Of a stretch of 64,000 bases of DNA, positions 28,377 through 37,276 are shown piece after piece. The stretch comes from Nitrosopumilus sp. b1. GTDB taxonomy: Archaea; Thermoproteota; Nitrososphaeria; Nitrososphaerales; Nitrosopumilaceae. How positions within the stretch are numbered: the first letter of the stretch is position 1; every line of letters starts with the position of its first letter. A program made the translations under genes and the position numbers. The stretch covers positions 1 to 64,000 of the forward strand of contig NZ_MU078737.1 of NCBI RefSeq assembly GCF_014078545.1, given 5' to 3'. Below the pieces are notes generated by a model that worked only from the letters and a program-made list of their open reading frames with translations, ran no database searches and had not been told where the DNA came from.

Positions 28377-29118
28377 CTTCGACCTCTTTGGCTCTTTCTA
28401 TTATCAAGTCTATCATTTTTTGATCTGTTCCTATATGCTTTGTTACAAACACTTTTTTGAGTTTTGAATTTTTTAGTGCAGGATTTAGATCCTCGTAAAT
28501 ATCTCTTTTAACATGAGCGCCTTCATGCAGAAAATAAAAAACTATAATCAAAATTTTTGGATTATTTTCTTCAGCATTCTTTATTCCGTGAGGAATATCA
28601 GGCTGCTCTATCTCTAAGAAACAATGATTTACGTTTCTATATGTTGATTTAAGACCATCTATGACATATTTTATAGAAATCTGTGCATTTGGATCTTTAC
28701 TTCCATGACCAATAATCAAAACATCAACATCACTTTTTGGTAGTGAAACTGAATTTTCTTTCATAGTGGTGGATATTCTATTATCAACCAAATCAATCAT
28801 GGTCTTGTGCATTGTCATTGGTTTAGTTACAAGAAATTTTACCTCTGTGTTTGCCTGAAATTTCATGGCATCAGTTACAGCCGCTTTAACTTTTTTACCT
28901 GGGTACAAGAAATATGGGACTAGAGTTAATGTATCCATTTCATTTTTTAATGATTTTTCTATTCCTTCTTTGATAAATGGTGGTAAAACCTCTAAAAAGC
29001 AATAGTCTACATGGCTGTAACTTCCCTTTTCTTTAACTTTTTTACAAATAACTTCTAGTTCTTCTTTTGCTTCTTTCTCTCTACTTCCTCTATCAATTAG
29101 CAATAAACCACGTTTCAT
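28366..29118 (-). CDS. cbiX: Two-domain CbiX-type cobaltochelatase
   Basis: 250 residues made of two CbiX-like halves. The second half has the metal-insertion motifs VLIIGHGSKDPNAQ (about residue 136) and YFLHEGAHVKRDI (about residue 196). The first half has the matching positions LLLIDRGSREKE and YFLYPGKKVKAAV, where the histidines are replaced by Arg and Gly/Lys. So only the C-terminal half appears catalytic. The enzyme inserts Co2+ into sirohydrochlorin, the first committed step of the early-cobalt route. Its ATG overlaps the cbiG stop (ATGA). Confidence 0.9.
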   Translation of the reverse strand: MKRGLLLIDRGSREKEAKEELEVICKKVKEKGSYSHVDYCFLEVLPPFIKEGIEKSLKNEMDTLTLVPYFLYPGKKVKAAVTDAMKFQANTEVKFLVTKPMTMHKTMIDLVDNRISTTMKENSVSLPKSDVDVLIIGHGSKDPNAQISIKYVIDGLKSTYRNVNHCFLEIEQPDIPHGIKNAEENNPKILIIVFYFLHEGAHVKRDIYEDLNPALKNSKLKKVFVTKHIGTDQKMIDLIIERAKEVEDAD

Positions 29119-30170
29119 TTTTCAATTCTCGCAATTGCAATTGTAAGATTAGGTGGGAATTTTTGCTTTTCTACAACTAATTTTCCCTGTGAAACTTTGA
29201 TTGCTGATGCTTCTGATACACTTGGCGTTCCTTCAAATGTATTAACTATCGAAGATGGATTTGGTATGGTGATATCGGCAAGCTCCTCTTTTGGAACATA
29301 TACCAGTGGAACATTCATTTCATTTGATATGTCTATCAAACCTTGAACATCTTCTTTCTTTTTTATTGAAGTGAATTTTGTAATGCTCTTTTTACTCAAA
29401 TTAAATTTCTCAAGACAGAACTCCAATCCTTCTTTAATGGTTTCTTTTGAAGTATCCCAATGAAGACCCACTCCTACTACCAAAGTTTTTGGTCTATACA
29501 CAACTGATTTATCGAGCAGCTCTTTTTTGATTTTTTTATCAGAAATTATTAAATACGCTTTTGCATTAGATTTTTCTAATTCCTCTAAGGATGAACATAT
29601 TACTATGTTCTTTGGAAATTCTTTTTTCCACCAATCTCTTTCTCCCGCATCTTGATACAGGCCAATTTTTTCCTCATTTACCATGAATGCACTAATCTTT
29701 GTTACATTAGAGTCATCATCAATAATCCATCCAAATTCTTTTCCTACTAGATCTACTGCGATGGTTTTGTTAACATCTGCAGCAGTTGTTATAACTGGCA
29801 TTGCGCCAATCTTTCTTGCTATGTCCTCTGTAAGCTTGTTTGCGCCGCCAATATGACCAGAAAGAGTGCTGATTACGAAATTAGATTGATCATCTATTAC
29901 AATTACCGCAGGATCAGTTTTTTTATCTTTCAGATGTGGGGCTATTAACCTAATTACTGCGCCTAAAGAAAATAAGCAAATAATGGCTTCATTGTTTTTG
30001 AATAATTGTTCTATCTTCTCTGTTGTCGATTCTTGAAACCAATTTATTTTTGGATTACTGTCTGAGAATTTAGAAGGAGCATATGCCTCCCAATCAGGGA
30101 AGACTTCTTTTAATTTTAATGAAGTTTCAATTCCATTTTTTGTAATAGCAATAATTGAAATTTTTTCCAC
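29115..30170 (-). CDS. cbiG: Cobalt-precorrin-5A hydrolase
   Basis: 351 residues, GTG start. The N-terminal part has AIICLFSLGAVIRLIAPHLKDKKTDPAVIVIDD and STLSGHIGGANKLTEDIA, the classic CbiG motifs. A C-terminal domain has LVVGVGLHWDTSKETI and KFTSIKKKED. It opens the lactone and removes acetaldehyde in the anaerobic corrin pathway. It is joined to cbiX by a 4-nt overlap and follows cbiD by 32 bp. Confidence 0.95.
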   Translation of the reverse strand: MEKISIIAITKNGIETSLKLKEVFPDWEAYAPSKFSDSNPKINWFQESTTEKIEQLFKNNEAIICLFSLGAVIRLIAPHLKDKKTDPAVIVIDDQSNFVISTLSGHIGGANKLTEDIARKIGAMPVITTAADVNKTIAVDLVGKEFGWIIDDDSNVTKISAFMVNEEKIGLYQDAGERDWWKKEFPKNIVICSSLEELEKSNAKAYLIISDKKIKKELLDKSVVYRPKTLVVGVGLHWDTSKETIKEGLEFCLEKFNLSKKSITKFTSIKKKEDVQGLIDISNEMNVPLVYVPKEELADITIPNPSSIVNTFEGTPSVSEASAIKVSQGKLVVEKQKFPPNLTIAIARIEK

Positions 30171-30202
30171 AATCAGGATCGTTTTGTATTGAATAAAATA
30201 CC

Positions 30203-31291
30203 TTACTGCCCAGAATATCTTTCTAGAACTATTCCATCAAAATCAAACAAAATTATCTCAATGGGAACTTTGTTTTCAGAATGTTTTCTCATTTGTAAGT
30301 AAACCTCTTTGCATAGCAACTTGAAAAAATCTGAATTTTTAGATTCTTTCACTATCTCAAGTACATGTCTTGCAGTGTTTGCTTCTTTTACTCTCTCTAC
30401 AATTGTATTATCAGATCCTGCTTTTTTTACCAAATCAGCTAAAAACTGCATATCTACTTTAGAGCCTTTAACATGTGTTTGTTTTACACCCATTGCCATT
30501 TTTGCTAATTTTCCAATAAATCCTACGACAAATGCTTTTTCAATATTTTTTTTTGCACACTGTTGAATAGTATATCCAGAAAAATCTCCCATTTGAACAA
30601 AACAATGTTCTGGCAGATCTACAATATTTTTTGCAAAGGTTTCACTACGTCCTCCTGTGGTGAGCACCACAATCTTATCTCCCATTGCAAGAGAGACATC
30701 AAGATTTTGTCTTATTGATGCAGCATATGATGCTGTAGAAAATGGAATCACTATGCCACTAGTTCCCAGAATAGATATTCCGCCCACTATACCAAGACGC
30801 GGGTTATCTGTTTTTACAGCAAGCTCTTTTCCTTTAGGAACTGAAATAGTTACAATGACTCCTTTTTCTTCCAACAATTCTTTTCCTACACGCATTAAAT
30901 TATCAATAATCATTTTTTTTGGAACTGGATTAATTGCCGGTTTGTTAATCTCTAATCCTAAACCTGGTTTAGTTACTATCCCAACTCCATTTCCGCCATT
31001 GATTTTAATTTGCCCAATTTGATCTGTAAGTTTTACTTCAACAACAATTTCAGCACCATGTGTGACATCGGGATCATCCCCGCCATCTTTAATCACTGAA
31101 CATTTAGCCGAGTTTACCTCAAATTTACAGGAATGGATCTTAATTCTTATTGAATTACCTTTTGGTAATTCTACTTCAACAAGCTCTATCTCCTTTTGAT
31201 TAATAATTGATAACACTGAAGCCATGGCTGCTGCCGTGGAACATGTCCCAGTAGTAAAACCCGTACGTAATTTTTTATTTTCTTCTGTCAC
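30203..31291 (-). CDS. cbiD: Cobalt-precorrin-5B C1-methyltransferase
   Basis: 362 residues, GTG start. CbiD signatures are LRTGFTTGTCSTAAAMA at the start, VIKDGGDDPDVTHGAEI, GGNGVGIVTKPGLGL and GGISILGTSGIV. It methylates C1 with SAM and is the first gene of the cbiD-cbiG-cbiX-cbiC unit. The SAM maker MetK is encoded 0.9 kb away. The precorrin C-methyltransferases CbiL, CbiF, CbiH, CbiE and CbiT are not in the window. Confidence 0.96.
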   Translation of the reverse strand: MTEENKKLRTGFTTGTCSTAAAMASVLSIINQKEIELVEVELPKGNSIRIKIHSCKFEVNSAKCSVIKDGGDDPDVTHGAEIVVEVKLTDQIGQIKINGGNGVGIVTKPGLGLEINKPAINPVPKKMIIDNLMRVGKELLEEKGVIVTISVPKGKELAVKTDNPRLGIVGGISILGTSGIVIPFSTASYAASIRQNLDVSLAMGDKIVVLTTGGRSETFAKNIVDLPEHCFVQMGDFSGYTIQQCAKKNIEKAFVVGFIGKLAKMAMGVKQTHVKGSKVDMQFLADLVKKAGSDNTIVERVKEANTARHVLEIVKESKNSDFFKLLCKEVYLQMRKHSENKVPIEIILFDFDGIVLERYSGQ

Positions 31292-31351
31292 ATTTTTGTT
31301 ATGAATATTTAGTATTAATTCTTCCCGGTAGTAATTTTGTAACTAGAACAA

Positions 31352-31370
31352 TTTTGGAATAATTCCAAAA
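31352..31370. promoter_or_regulatory. Perfect 9-bp inverted repeat between cbiD and the SDR gene
   Basis: TTTTGGAAT (31352-31360) and ATTCCAAAA (31362-31370) are exact reverse complements separated by one base. It lies in the 111-bp divergent intergenic region, 32 bp before the SDR ATG and 61 bp before the cbiD GTG. It could be an operator for a dimeric regulator. AT-rich sequence makes shorter palindromes common, but a 19-bp one is less so. Confidence 0.4.
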
Positions 31371-31402
31371 ATTTAACAAACAGGCATTAATGATACGATA
31401 TA

Positions 31403-32257
31403 ATGAAAATTGCAATTACTGGTGCTACAGGATTTGTTGCCAAAAATTTAAGAAAATTTCTCTCCAAGCAAAATATTCCGGTAGTGGCCATAGGAAGAAA
31501 AAACTTCCCAACTTACAAAAACGAAATTAAAATAGTCACAAAAAACTACTCAGAGGATCTTTCTTCAAAACTAATCAACTGCTCATGTATGATTCATCTA
31601 GTAGGTGTTGGGAAGCAAACCTTTGATAATAATTTTTATGAGATAAACTATCTTCTTACTAAAAAAATCTTACAAATATCTAAAAAATCAAAAATTAAAA
31701 AAATTATTTTTAATAGTGGATTAGGAGCATCAAAAAACTCAACCACAGATTATTTTATCTCAAAATATCTTGCAGAAAAAGAAATTATCAAGTCGGGTTT
31801 AGACTATACCATTTTTCGACCCTCATACATTATTGGAACCAGCGATCATTTATCACAAAATCTCAAAAAACAAATTCATCGTGGAACGATAATAATCCCA
31901 GGATCTGGAAATTTTCCTTTACAGCCTATTTCAATTAATGATGTAATCAAAATATTATTCCATGCAGCAGCCTCCAAAAAATATTCTAATAAGATTTTAG
32001 ATTTAGTTGGAACTGAAATTATATCTTATGAAAAATTTGTTAAATTATTTACAGCCTCAAAAAAACCTATTATTAAAAAAACTAACATTGAAATTGCTTA
32101 TCGTGATGCAATAAGAAATCCCACTAGTCAATATGGTGTAGATGATCTTCACATTCTGGTGGGAAATTTCATTGGTAGTTCAAAAAAATTAAAACAGATA
32201 TCCAATTTAGAATTTGAAAATTTTAGGAATATTTTAAAGTCCAGCAGCCTTTCTTAG
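31403..32257 (+). CDS. NDUFA9-like atypical SDR, NAD(P)-binding
   Basis: 284 residues. The N-terminal Rossmann motif [12 protein letters not shown], the CMIHLVGVG turn, [26 protein letters not shown] (YxxxK-like YFISK) and [13 protein letters not shown] fit the extended/atypical SDR group close to complex I NDUFA9. There is no evidence for a particular substrate. Its end overlaps metK tail to tail by 24 bp. A role near cobalamin synthesis is not supported beyond location. Confidence 0.75.
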   Translation: MKIAITGATGFVAKNLRKFLSKQNIPVVAIGRKNFPTYKNEIKIVTKNYSEDLSSKLINCSCMIHLVGVGKQTFDNNFYEINYLLTKKILQISKKSKIKKIIFNSGLGASKNSTTDYFISKYLAEKEIIKSGLDYTIFRPSYIIGTSDHLSQNLKKQIHRGTIIIPGSGNFPLQPISINDVIKILFHAAASKKYSNKILDLVGTEIISYEKFVKLFTASKKPIIKKTNIEIAYRDAIRNPTSQYGVDDLHILVGNFIGSSKKLKQISNLEFENFRNILKSSSLS

Positions 32258-33400
32258 TACATCTGCTTTATCTGCTTTCTCCCATGCAAACTCAGGTTCA
32301 TTCCTGCCAAAATGACCATAAGCAGCTGATTTTTTGTAAATGGGTCTTTTTAGATTTAGCTGAGTGATAATGGCAGATGGTCTCATATCAAAATGCTTTC
32401 TTGAAATACTTTCAATGTCTTCCTCTGGAATTTTATTTGTTCCAAATGTATTTACCATTAACGAAACCGGATCAGCCACCCCTATTGCATAGGCAACCTG
32501 AACTTCGCATCTATCAGCAAGACCTGCAGCTACAATATTTTTTGCAATATATCTACACATGTAACATGCGGATCTATCTACTTTTGATGGATCTTTTCCT
32601 GAAAAAGCACCACCACCATGTCTTCCATATCCACCATATGTATCGACAATAATTTTTCTACCCGTAAGACCGGCATCACCATGAGGACCACCTATTTCGA
32701 ATTTCCCAGTAGGATTTACATGAATTTTAATCTGATCATTCCACCATTCATTACAAACTGGTTTTATTACTTTGTTAATTATTGATTTAGTTATTTCATC
32801 GTTTGAAATGTTTGGAGCATGTTGAGTAGAAACTACAATTGTTTCAATTCTTTTTGGTTTATCATCTTCATACCTTACAGAAACTTGAGACTTGCCGTCT
32901 GGCCTTACCCATGGAAGTTCTTTTGACTTTCTTACTTCTGATAATTTTTTTGTTAATTTATGAGCTATAAGTATAGGTAAAGGCATTAGTTCTTCTGTTT
33001 CATTTGATGCATAACCAAACATCAAGCCTTGATCTCCTGCACCTTGATCTTTGTCTGCGGTAGCTGTAACTCCTTGACTAATGTCAGGACTTTGTGAATG
33101 TAATCGAAGCATTACTTCACAGGAATCTGCATCAAAAAGTAAATCTGGATCATCATATCCAATTTCTTTTATTGTATTTCTTACGAGTTTTTCTTGCTCA
33201 ATTTTATCAAAATTTGCTTTTGATGTCACCTCACCTGCAACTGCAACAAACCCTGTAGTTGTCATGGTTTCAACTGCTACTCGTGAATCAGGATCCTGTC
33301 TTAGGTATTCATCGAGAATGGCATCTGAAATTTGGTCACAAATTTTGTCGGGATGACCCTCAGTCACCGATTCAGAAGTAAACAGAAAATTTTTAGTCAT
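32234..33400 (-). CDS. metK: S-adenosylmethionine synthetase, bacterial-type MetK
   Basis: 388 residues, the bacterial/eukaryotic-type enzyme that makes SAM from methionine and ATP. Motifs are [19 protein letters not shown] (GHPDK at 15-19), [32 protein letters not shown] and [17 protein letters not shown]. Most archaea instead carry a different archaeal MAT family, so this form suggests ancient transfer into the lineage. It lies 13 bp downstream of the SmAP gene, probably co-transcribed. Confidence 0.97.
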   Translation of the reverse strand: MTKNFLFTSESVTEGHPDKICDQISDAILDEYLRQDPDSRVAVETMTTTGFVAVAGEVTSKANFDKIEQEKLVRNTIKEIGYDDPDLLFDADSCEVMLRLHSQSPDISQGVTATADKDQGAGDQGLMFGYASNETEELMPLPILIAHKLTKKLSEVRKSKELPWVRPDGKSQVSVRYEDDKPKRIETIVVSTQHAPNISNDEITKSIINKVIKPVCNEWWNDQIKIHVNPTGKFEIGGPHGDAGLTGRKIIVDTYGGYGRHGGGAFSGKDPSKVDRSACYMCRYIAKNIVAAGLADRCEVQVAYAIGVADPVSLMVNTFGTNKIPEEDIESISRKHFDMRPSAIITQLNLKRPIYKKSAAYGHFGRNEPEFAWEKADKADVLRKAAGL

Positions 33401-33413
33401 AATAAACTCCTAA

Positions 33414-33665
33414 CTAGAGTTCATTTTCTAATTTGATAAATAAGACATTGTTACCTCTAACGATAACTCTACCGTAATTAGCAATCACTTTGTCTTCGTG
33501 GAGCTCTTCTGCATCAGTCATAATCAAATTCATGTATGAATCAACATTATCCATTTTTCCTTTATACTCTACTTCATTTTTCAGTCTAACCGTGACTTTC
33601 TTTTTAGTACTTTTTTGTAGCGTTGTTAGTGGTCTTTTTGCACTTGTTTGAGACAGATTATTCAC
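33414..33665 (-). CDS. Sm-like archaeal protein (SmAP/LSm)
   Basis: 83 residues, GTG start. Sm1 is KVTVRLKNEVEYKGKMDNVDSYMNLIM, and Sm2 is GRVIVRGNNVLFIKLE, with the Arg-Gly pair that binds RNA. These proteins form heptameric rings on U-rich RNA. An N-terminal extension of ~20 residues is Ser/Thr/Lys-rich. It leads a two-gene unit with metK. Confidence 0.95.
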   Translation of the reverse strand: MNNLSQTSAKRPLTTLQKSTKKKVTVRLKNEVEYKGKMDNVDSYMNLIMTDAEELHEDKVIANYGRVIVRGNNVLFIKLENEL

Positions 33666-33764
33666 TTGTTTTGCATACGATGTTATCCAGAATAAAAGCC
33701 TTGCCTCTTATGATATTGAAATGAGATTCCTTTAATTTTCATCAAATCATCAAATAATAAGACA

Positions 33765-34424
33765 ATGATTAGTACAGGATTGAAAAAATTGGATGAGATT
33801 TTAGGTGGAGGTATCAAAAATGGTAACATCATCGATATTTATGGTGAAAGCAGTACTGGCAAGACTCAGCTAGCACTTCAGATAATAATTAATTTTCTGA
33901 GTAGTAATGAAAAAATTTTATTTTTAGATACAACTGGTGAATTTAGACCAGAGAGATTATTAGAAATTATGAATTTACAAAAAATAAATGTTAAACTCCT
34001 AGACAATATCATGGTATCTAGAATTACAAACACCAGCGAGCAAGTAAATTATTTTAAGAATATACCAACATCAAATTTTGGTTTAATCGTCATTGATAAC
34101 ATCAGTGAATTATTCTCATTTGAATACTCAAAGGATGAACAATCTCTTCAAAAAACGATCTTTTTTATGAATTTCATGCATGAACTATCTATTCTAGCAT
34201 TAGAAAAAAAAATTCCTATAATTGTAATAAATACAGTGCGGCATAACATAGACAAAAATATTGAAAATCTTTCAAGAGCAATAAGCTTCTTTACTCATGT
34301 AAAAATTCGCCTCTCAAAATCAAACTCTAAACACATTGGATATGTAGAAGGCATCTCAAATTCTGATAGTTTTTCATTTTCAATTTCAGCAAATGGATTA
34401 GAAGAAACACATCAATCTATTTAA
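33765..34424 (+). CDS. radB: RadB-like RecA-family ATPase
   Basis: 219 residues. A RecA core begins ISTGLKKLDEILGGGIKNGNIIDIYGESSTGKTQLALQI (Walker A GESSTGKT), then ILFLDTTGEFRPERLLEIM, and Walker B-like GLIVIDNISELF. It is shorter than RadA and lacks the N-terminal HhH domain and polymerisation region, as in RadB recombination mediators. The gene symbol is by family; an orthology test was not possible. Confidence 0.75.
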   Translation: MISTGLKKLDEILGGGIKNGNIIDIYGESSTGKTQLALQIIINFLSSNEKILFLDTTGEFRPERLLEIMNLQKINVKLLDNIMVSRITNTSEQVNYFKNIPTSNFGLIVIDNISELFSFEYSKDEQSLQKTIFFMNFMHELSILALEKKIPIIVINTVRHNIDKNIENLSRAISFFTHVKIRLSKSNSKHIGYVEGISNSDSFSFSISANGLEETHQSI

Positions 34425-34446
34425 CCCTGTAAATTATCATAAATTT

Positions 34447-34566
34447 ATGGCAGGAATTTTTGATTCTATTCCTATAGTTACAGTGATATTGTTTGCCCTT
34501 GGCCTAGTTGGCGTGATGGTATATGAAAGAGCTAGAACAAGACAAACAGAAGAATCAACTACCTGA
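34447..34566 (+). CDS. 39-residue single-pass membrane peptide
   Basis: An ATG ORF encodes MAGIFDSIPIVTVILFALGL, then VGVMVYERARTRQTEESTT. One hydrophobic helix is followed by a positive-charged cytoplasmic tail. The ORF overlaps the first 44 nt of the lhr gene in another frame, so its translation could couple to lhr. It is a real-looking microprotein, not the edge of a larger ORF. Family and function unknown. Confidence 0.55.
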   Translation: MAGIFDSIPIVTVILFALGLVGVMVYERARTRQTEESTT

Positions 34567-37276
34567 TAACGAAATTCTTTCTACATTCAAAGAATTAGGG
34601 TTTACTGAGCTCACAGAAATCCAAAAAAAAGCAACACCAATAATTTTTCAAAAAAAAGATTCATTAGTTATTGCACCCACAGGTTCTGGTAAAACTGAGT
34701 GTTCTGTAATACCAATTTTTCAACATGTAAAAAATACTAAGACGTTAGGGAAAATTAAAGCTCTATATGTTACACCATTACGAGCATTAAACCGTGATGT
34801 ATTTAGAAGAATTACTAGATATGCAGAGTTTAATCAATTAAGTCTAGAAATACGTCATGGGGATACAACACAAACTGCTCGAAGAAAAATAACTAATAAT
34901 CCACCTGATGTTTTAATTACAACTCCGGAAACCTTGGTAATTCTGTTAACTCAGAAAAAAATGTTAGACGCTTTATCAGCATTAGAATGGATAGTTATTG
35001 ATGAGGTACATGAATTACTTTCTAGTGAAAGAGGAACTCAACTTTCTCTTAGCTTAGAGCGTTTACAATTTAATTCATCTAAAGAGATTACTAGAATAGG
35101 ACTTTCTGCTACGGTTGGTAATATAGAAGATGCAGCCAAATTTGTTGTTGGAACAAAAAGAAAATATAAAATAATTCAAGACTCATCTGTTCGAAAATAT
35201 GATGTAGAAGTAAACTATATTGAAGGCACTATATCTGATGTTGCAACTTTTATCATCGACTATGTTACTAAATTAGATCTAAAATCTCCAGTTCTCTTAT
35301 TTACAAACACTAGAGGTGAGGCAGAGTTTCTTGCTTCTATTCTAAAAGAAAAATCTTCTATAAACATTGAGCTTCATCACGGCTCCTTATCAAAAAATGT
35401 GCGTGAAGAAACTGAATTATCACTAAGGGATGGAAAGTCCGGAATTGTTGTATGTACATCATCATTGGAATTAGGACTAGATATTGGTTCAATAGAATTG
35501 GTAATTCATTATGGATCTCCAAGACAAGTTTCCAAATTAGTCCAAAGAATAGGACGCAGTAAACATAACAGGAGTTCTTCAGCAAAAGGTATGATAATTA
35601 CGAATAATCCTGATGATGAGTTTGAGGCAACTGCAATTCTTGATAGAATAAAAGATCAATCCATAGAGGAGCAAAAAATTCATGATGGTTCATTGGATGT
35701 TTTAGCTCATCATCTTGTGGGATTAAGCATGCAAATTGGAGAGGTGAGTATTGAAGATGCATTTAGTTTACTTACAAATGCATACCCATACAGAAATCTG
35801 ACTCTCGAGGATTTAACTAATGTCATTGAACTTTTAGATTCTAATTTTTTGTTATTTTTTAATAGAGAAAAAATGACTTTTATTAAAAAAGGAAAATCAT
35901 TCAGATATTACTTTGAAAATTTGTCCACCATTCCAGATATACTAAAATTCAAAGTTTTTGATTCAATAGGTAAAAAAATTATTGGAACCCTAGATCAAAG
36001 ATTTGTAGGGGATTTTGGCGAATCAGGAAATGTATTTGTTTTACGTGGTTCTCAGTGGAGAATTCTTAACGTTGATGAAAAAGGATTATCTGTAAATGTT
36101 GAACCTTTTCGTTCAGGTGGTGTGACTGTACCATATTGGGAAGGTGAAAACATTCCAATTGATTATAGTACGGCAAAAAAGGTTGGGAATTTTAGAACTA
36201 AAGTAAAACACGGTACCTTGTCTTTACTAAATAATGAAATCTCAAAACTAAATTATGATTTAGTTCCTAATGAAGAAAACATTGTTGTTGAATCTGTTAA
36301 AACCCAAGGTGCAATTGTAATACATGCATGTTTTGGAACAAAAATTAATTCCACATTAGCTACATTACTTTCTTCAATGTTGTCATCACTGTTAGGCTAT
36401 GTTGTAGAATCAAGATCCGATGCATATAGAATAGCTTTAACATCTCGTTCAAGAATAAATGAAGAAATGTTTAGAAATGTTATCACTGATCACTATGATC
36501 TTCATTCAATTGTTACTGCTTCATTATCTGGTACTCACAATGTAAATTGGAGAACATGGTGTGTAGCTAAGAAATTCGGTGTTGTGGGTAGAGAGGCCAT
36601 TTATGATAGAAAGTCTGCTAGGTTCTTATATGAAAGATATTCCAAAACCCCATTAGTAAAAGAGGCATTACGAGAATTATATCATGACAAGTACGATTTA
36701 CCAGGTACAGAAAAAATACTTCAAAAAATAGTAGACAAAGAAATTCAACTACATTGGTATGAATTAGATAAATTTTCTAAACTATCTGAGCCAATTTTAG
36801 ATCATACTTCAAAATATTATTCATCCCCTGCAAATATCGATAAAGGTGTTATTGACCTAGTGAAAAAACGTCTTTTTAAGACAAAACATAGGCTAGTATG
36901 CGCACGATGTGGGAAATGGGAAAGAATTGTAGAAACAAATGAAGTTGAAACTATTCGTTCATGTCCATATTGTAAAGGTAAACAAATTTCTGCAACATTT
37001 TACTCAGATTACGATCTACCAAAAATTATTCGAAAAAAAGCAACTGGAAAAAAACTCACCAAAGATGAATTACATAAATACACTCGCGCATGGAAAACTT
37101 CTTCGTTATTGGCAAATTTTGGAAAAACAGCTTTGATTGTACTTTCTGGATATGGAATTGGTGTTGATACTGCAGCCAGAATCTTACGTAATATGGTTGA
37201 TGATGAAATTCTCTATAAACAAATCTATGAAGCTGAAAGACAATATGTAATGAATAGAGGATTTTGGGACTCTTAA
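34523..37276 (+). CDS. Lhr-type DEAD/DEAH-box helicase
   Basis: 917 residues. The superfamily 2 core has Q-motif text (GFTELTEIQKKATPIIFQKK), Walker A APTGSGKTE, DEVHELLSSERGTQ (motif II DEVH), GLSATVGN (motif III) and QRIGRSKHNRSSSAKG (motif VI). Lhr proteins share this order, with a winged helix and a beta-sheet domain behind. A CARCGKW...CPYCKG zinc ribbon sits at about residues 795-820 near the C-terminus. It probably unwinds DNA or RNA-DNA hybrids in repair. Confidence 0.88.
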   Translation: MKELEQDKQKNQLPDNEILSTFKELGFTELTEIQKKATPIIFQKKDSLVIAPTGSGKTECSVIPIFQHVKNTKTLGKIKALYVTPLRALNRDVFRRITRYAEFNQLSLEIRHGDTTQTARRKITNNPPDVLITTPETLVILLTQKKMLDALSALEWIVIDEVHELLSSERGTQLSLSLERLQFNSSKEITRIGLSATVGNIEDAAKFVVGTKRKYKIIQDSSVRKYDVEVNYIEGTISDVATFIIDYVTKLDLKSPVLLFTNTRGEAEFLASILKEKSSINIELHHGSLSKNVREETELSLRDGKSGIVVCTSSLELGLDIGSIELVIHYGSPRQVSKLVQRIGRSKHNRSSSAKGMIITNNPDDEFEATAILDRIKDQSIEEQKIHDGSLDVLAHHLVGLSMQIGEVSIEDAFSLLTNAYPYRNLTLEDLTNVIELLDSNFLLFFNREKMTFIKKGKSFRYYFENLSTIPDILKFKVFDSIGKKIIGTLDQRFVGDFGESGNVFVLRGSQWRILNVDEKGLSVNVEPFRSGGVTVPYWEGENIPIDYSTAKKVGNFRTKVKHGTLSLLNNEISKLNYDLVPNEENIVVESVKTQGAIVIHACFGTKINSTLATLLSSMLSSLLGYVVESRSDAYRIALTSRSRINEEMFRNVITDHYDLHSIVTASLSGTHNVNWRTWCVAKKFGVVGREAIYDRKSARFLYERYSKTPLVKEALRELYHDKYDLPGTEKILQKIVDKEIQLHWYELDKFSKLSEPILDHTSKYYSSPANIDKGVIDLVKKRLFKTKHRLVCARCGKWERIVETNEVETIRSCPYCKGKQISATFYSDYDLPKIIRKKATGKKLTKDELHKYTRAWKTSSLLANFGKTALIVLSGYGIGVDTAARILRNMVDDEILYKQIYEAERQYVMNRGFWDS

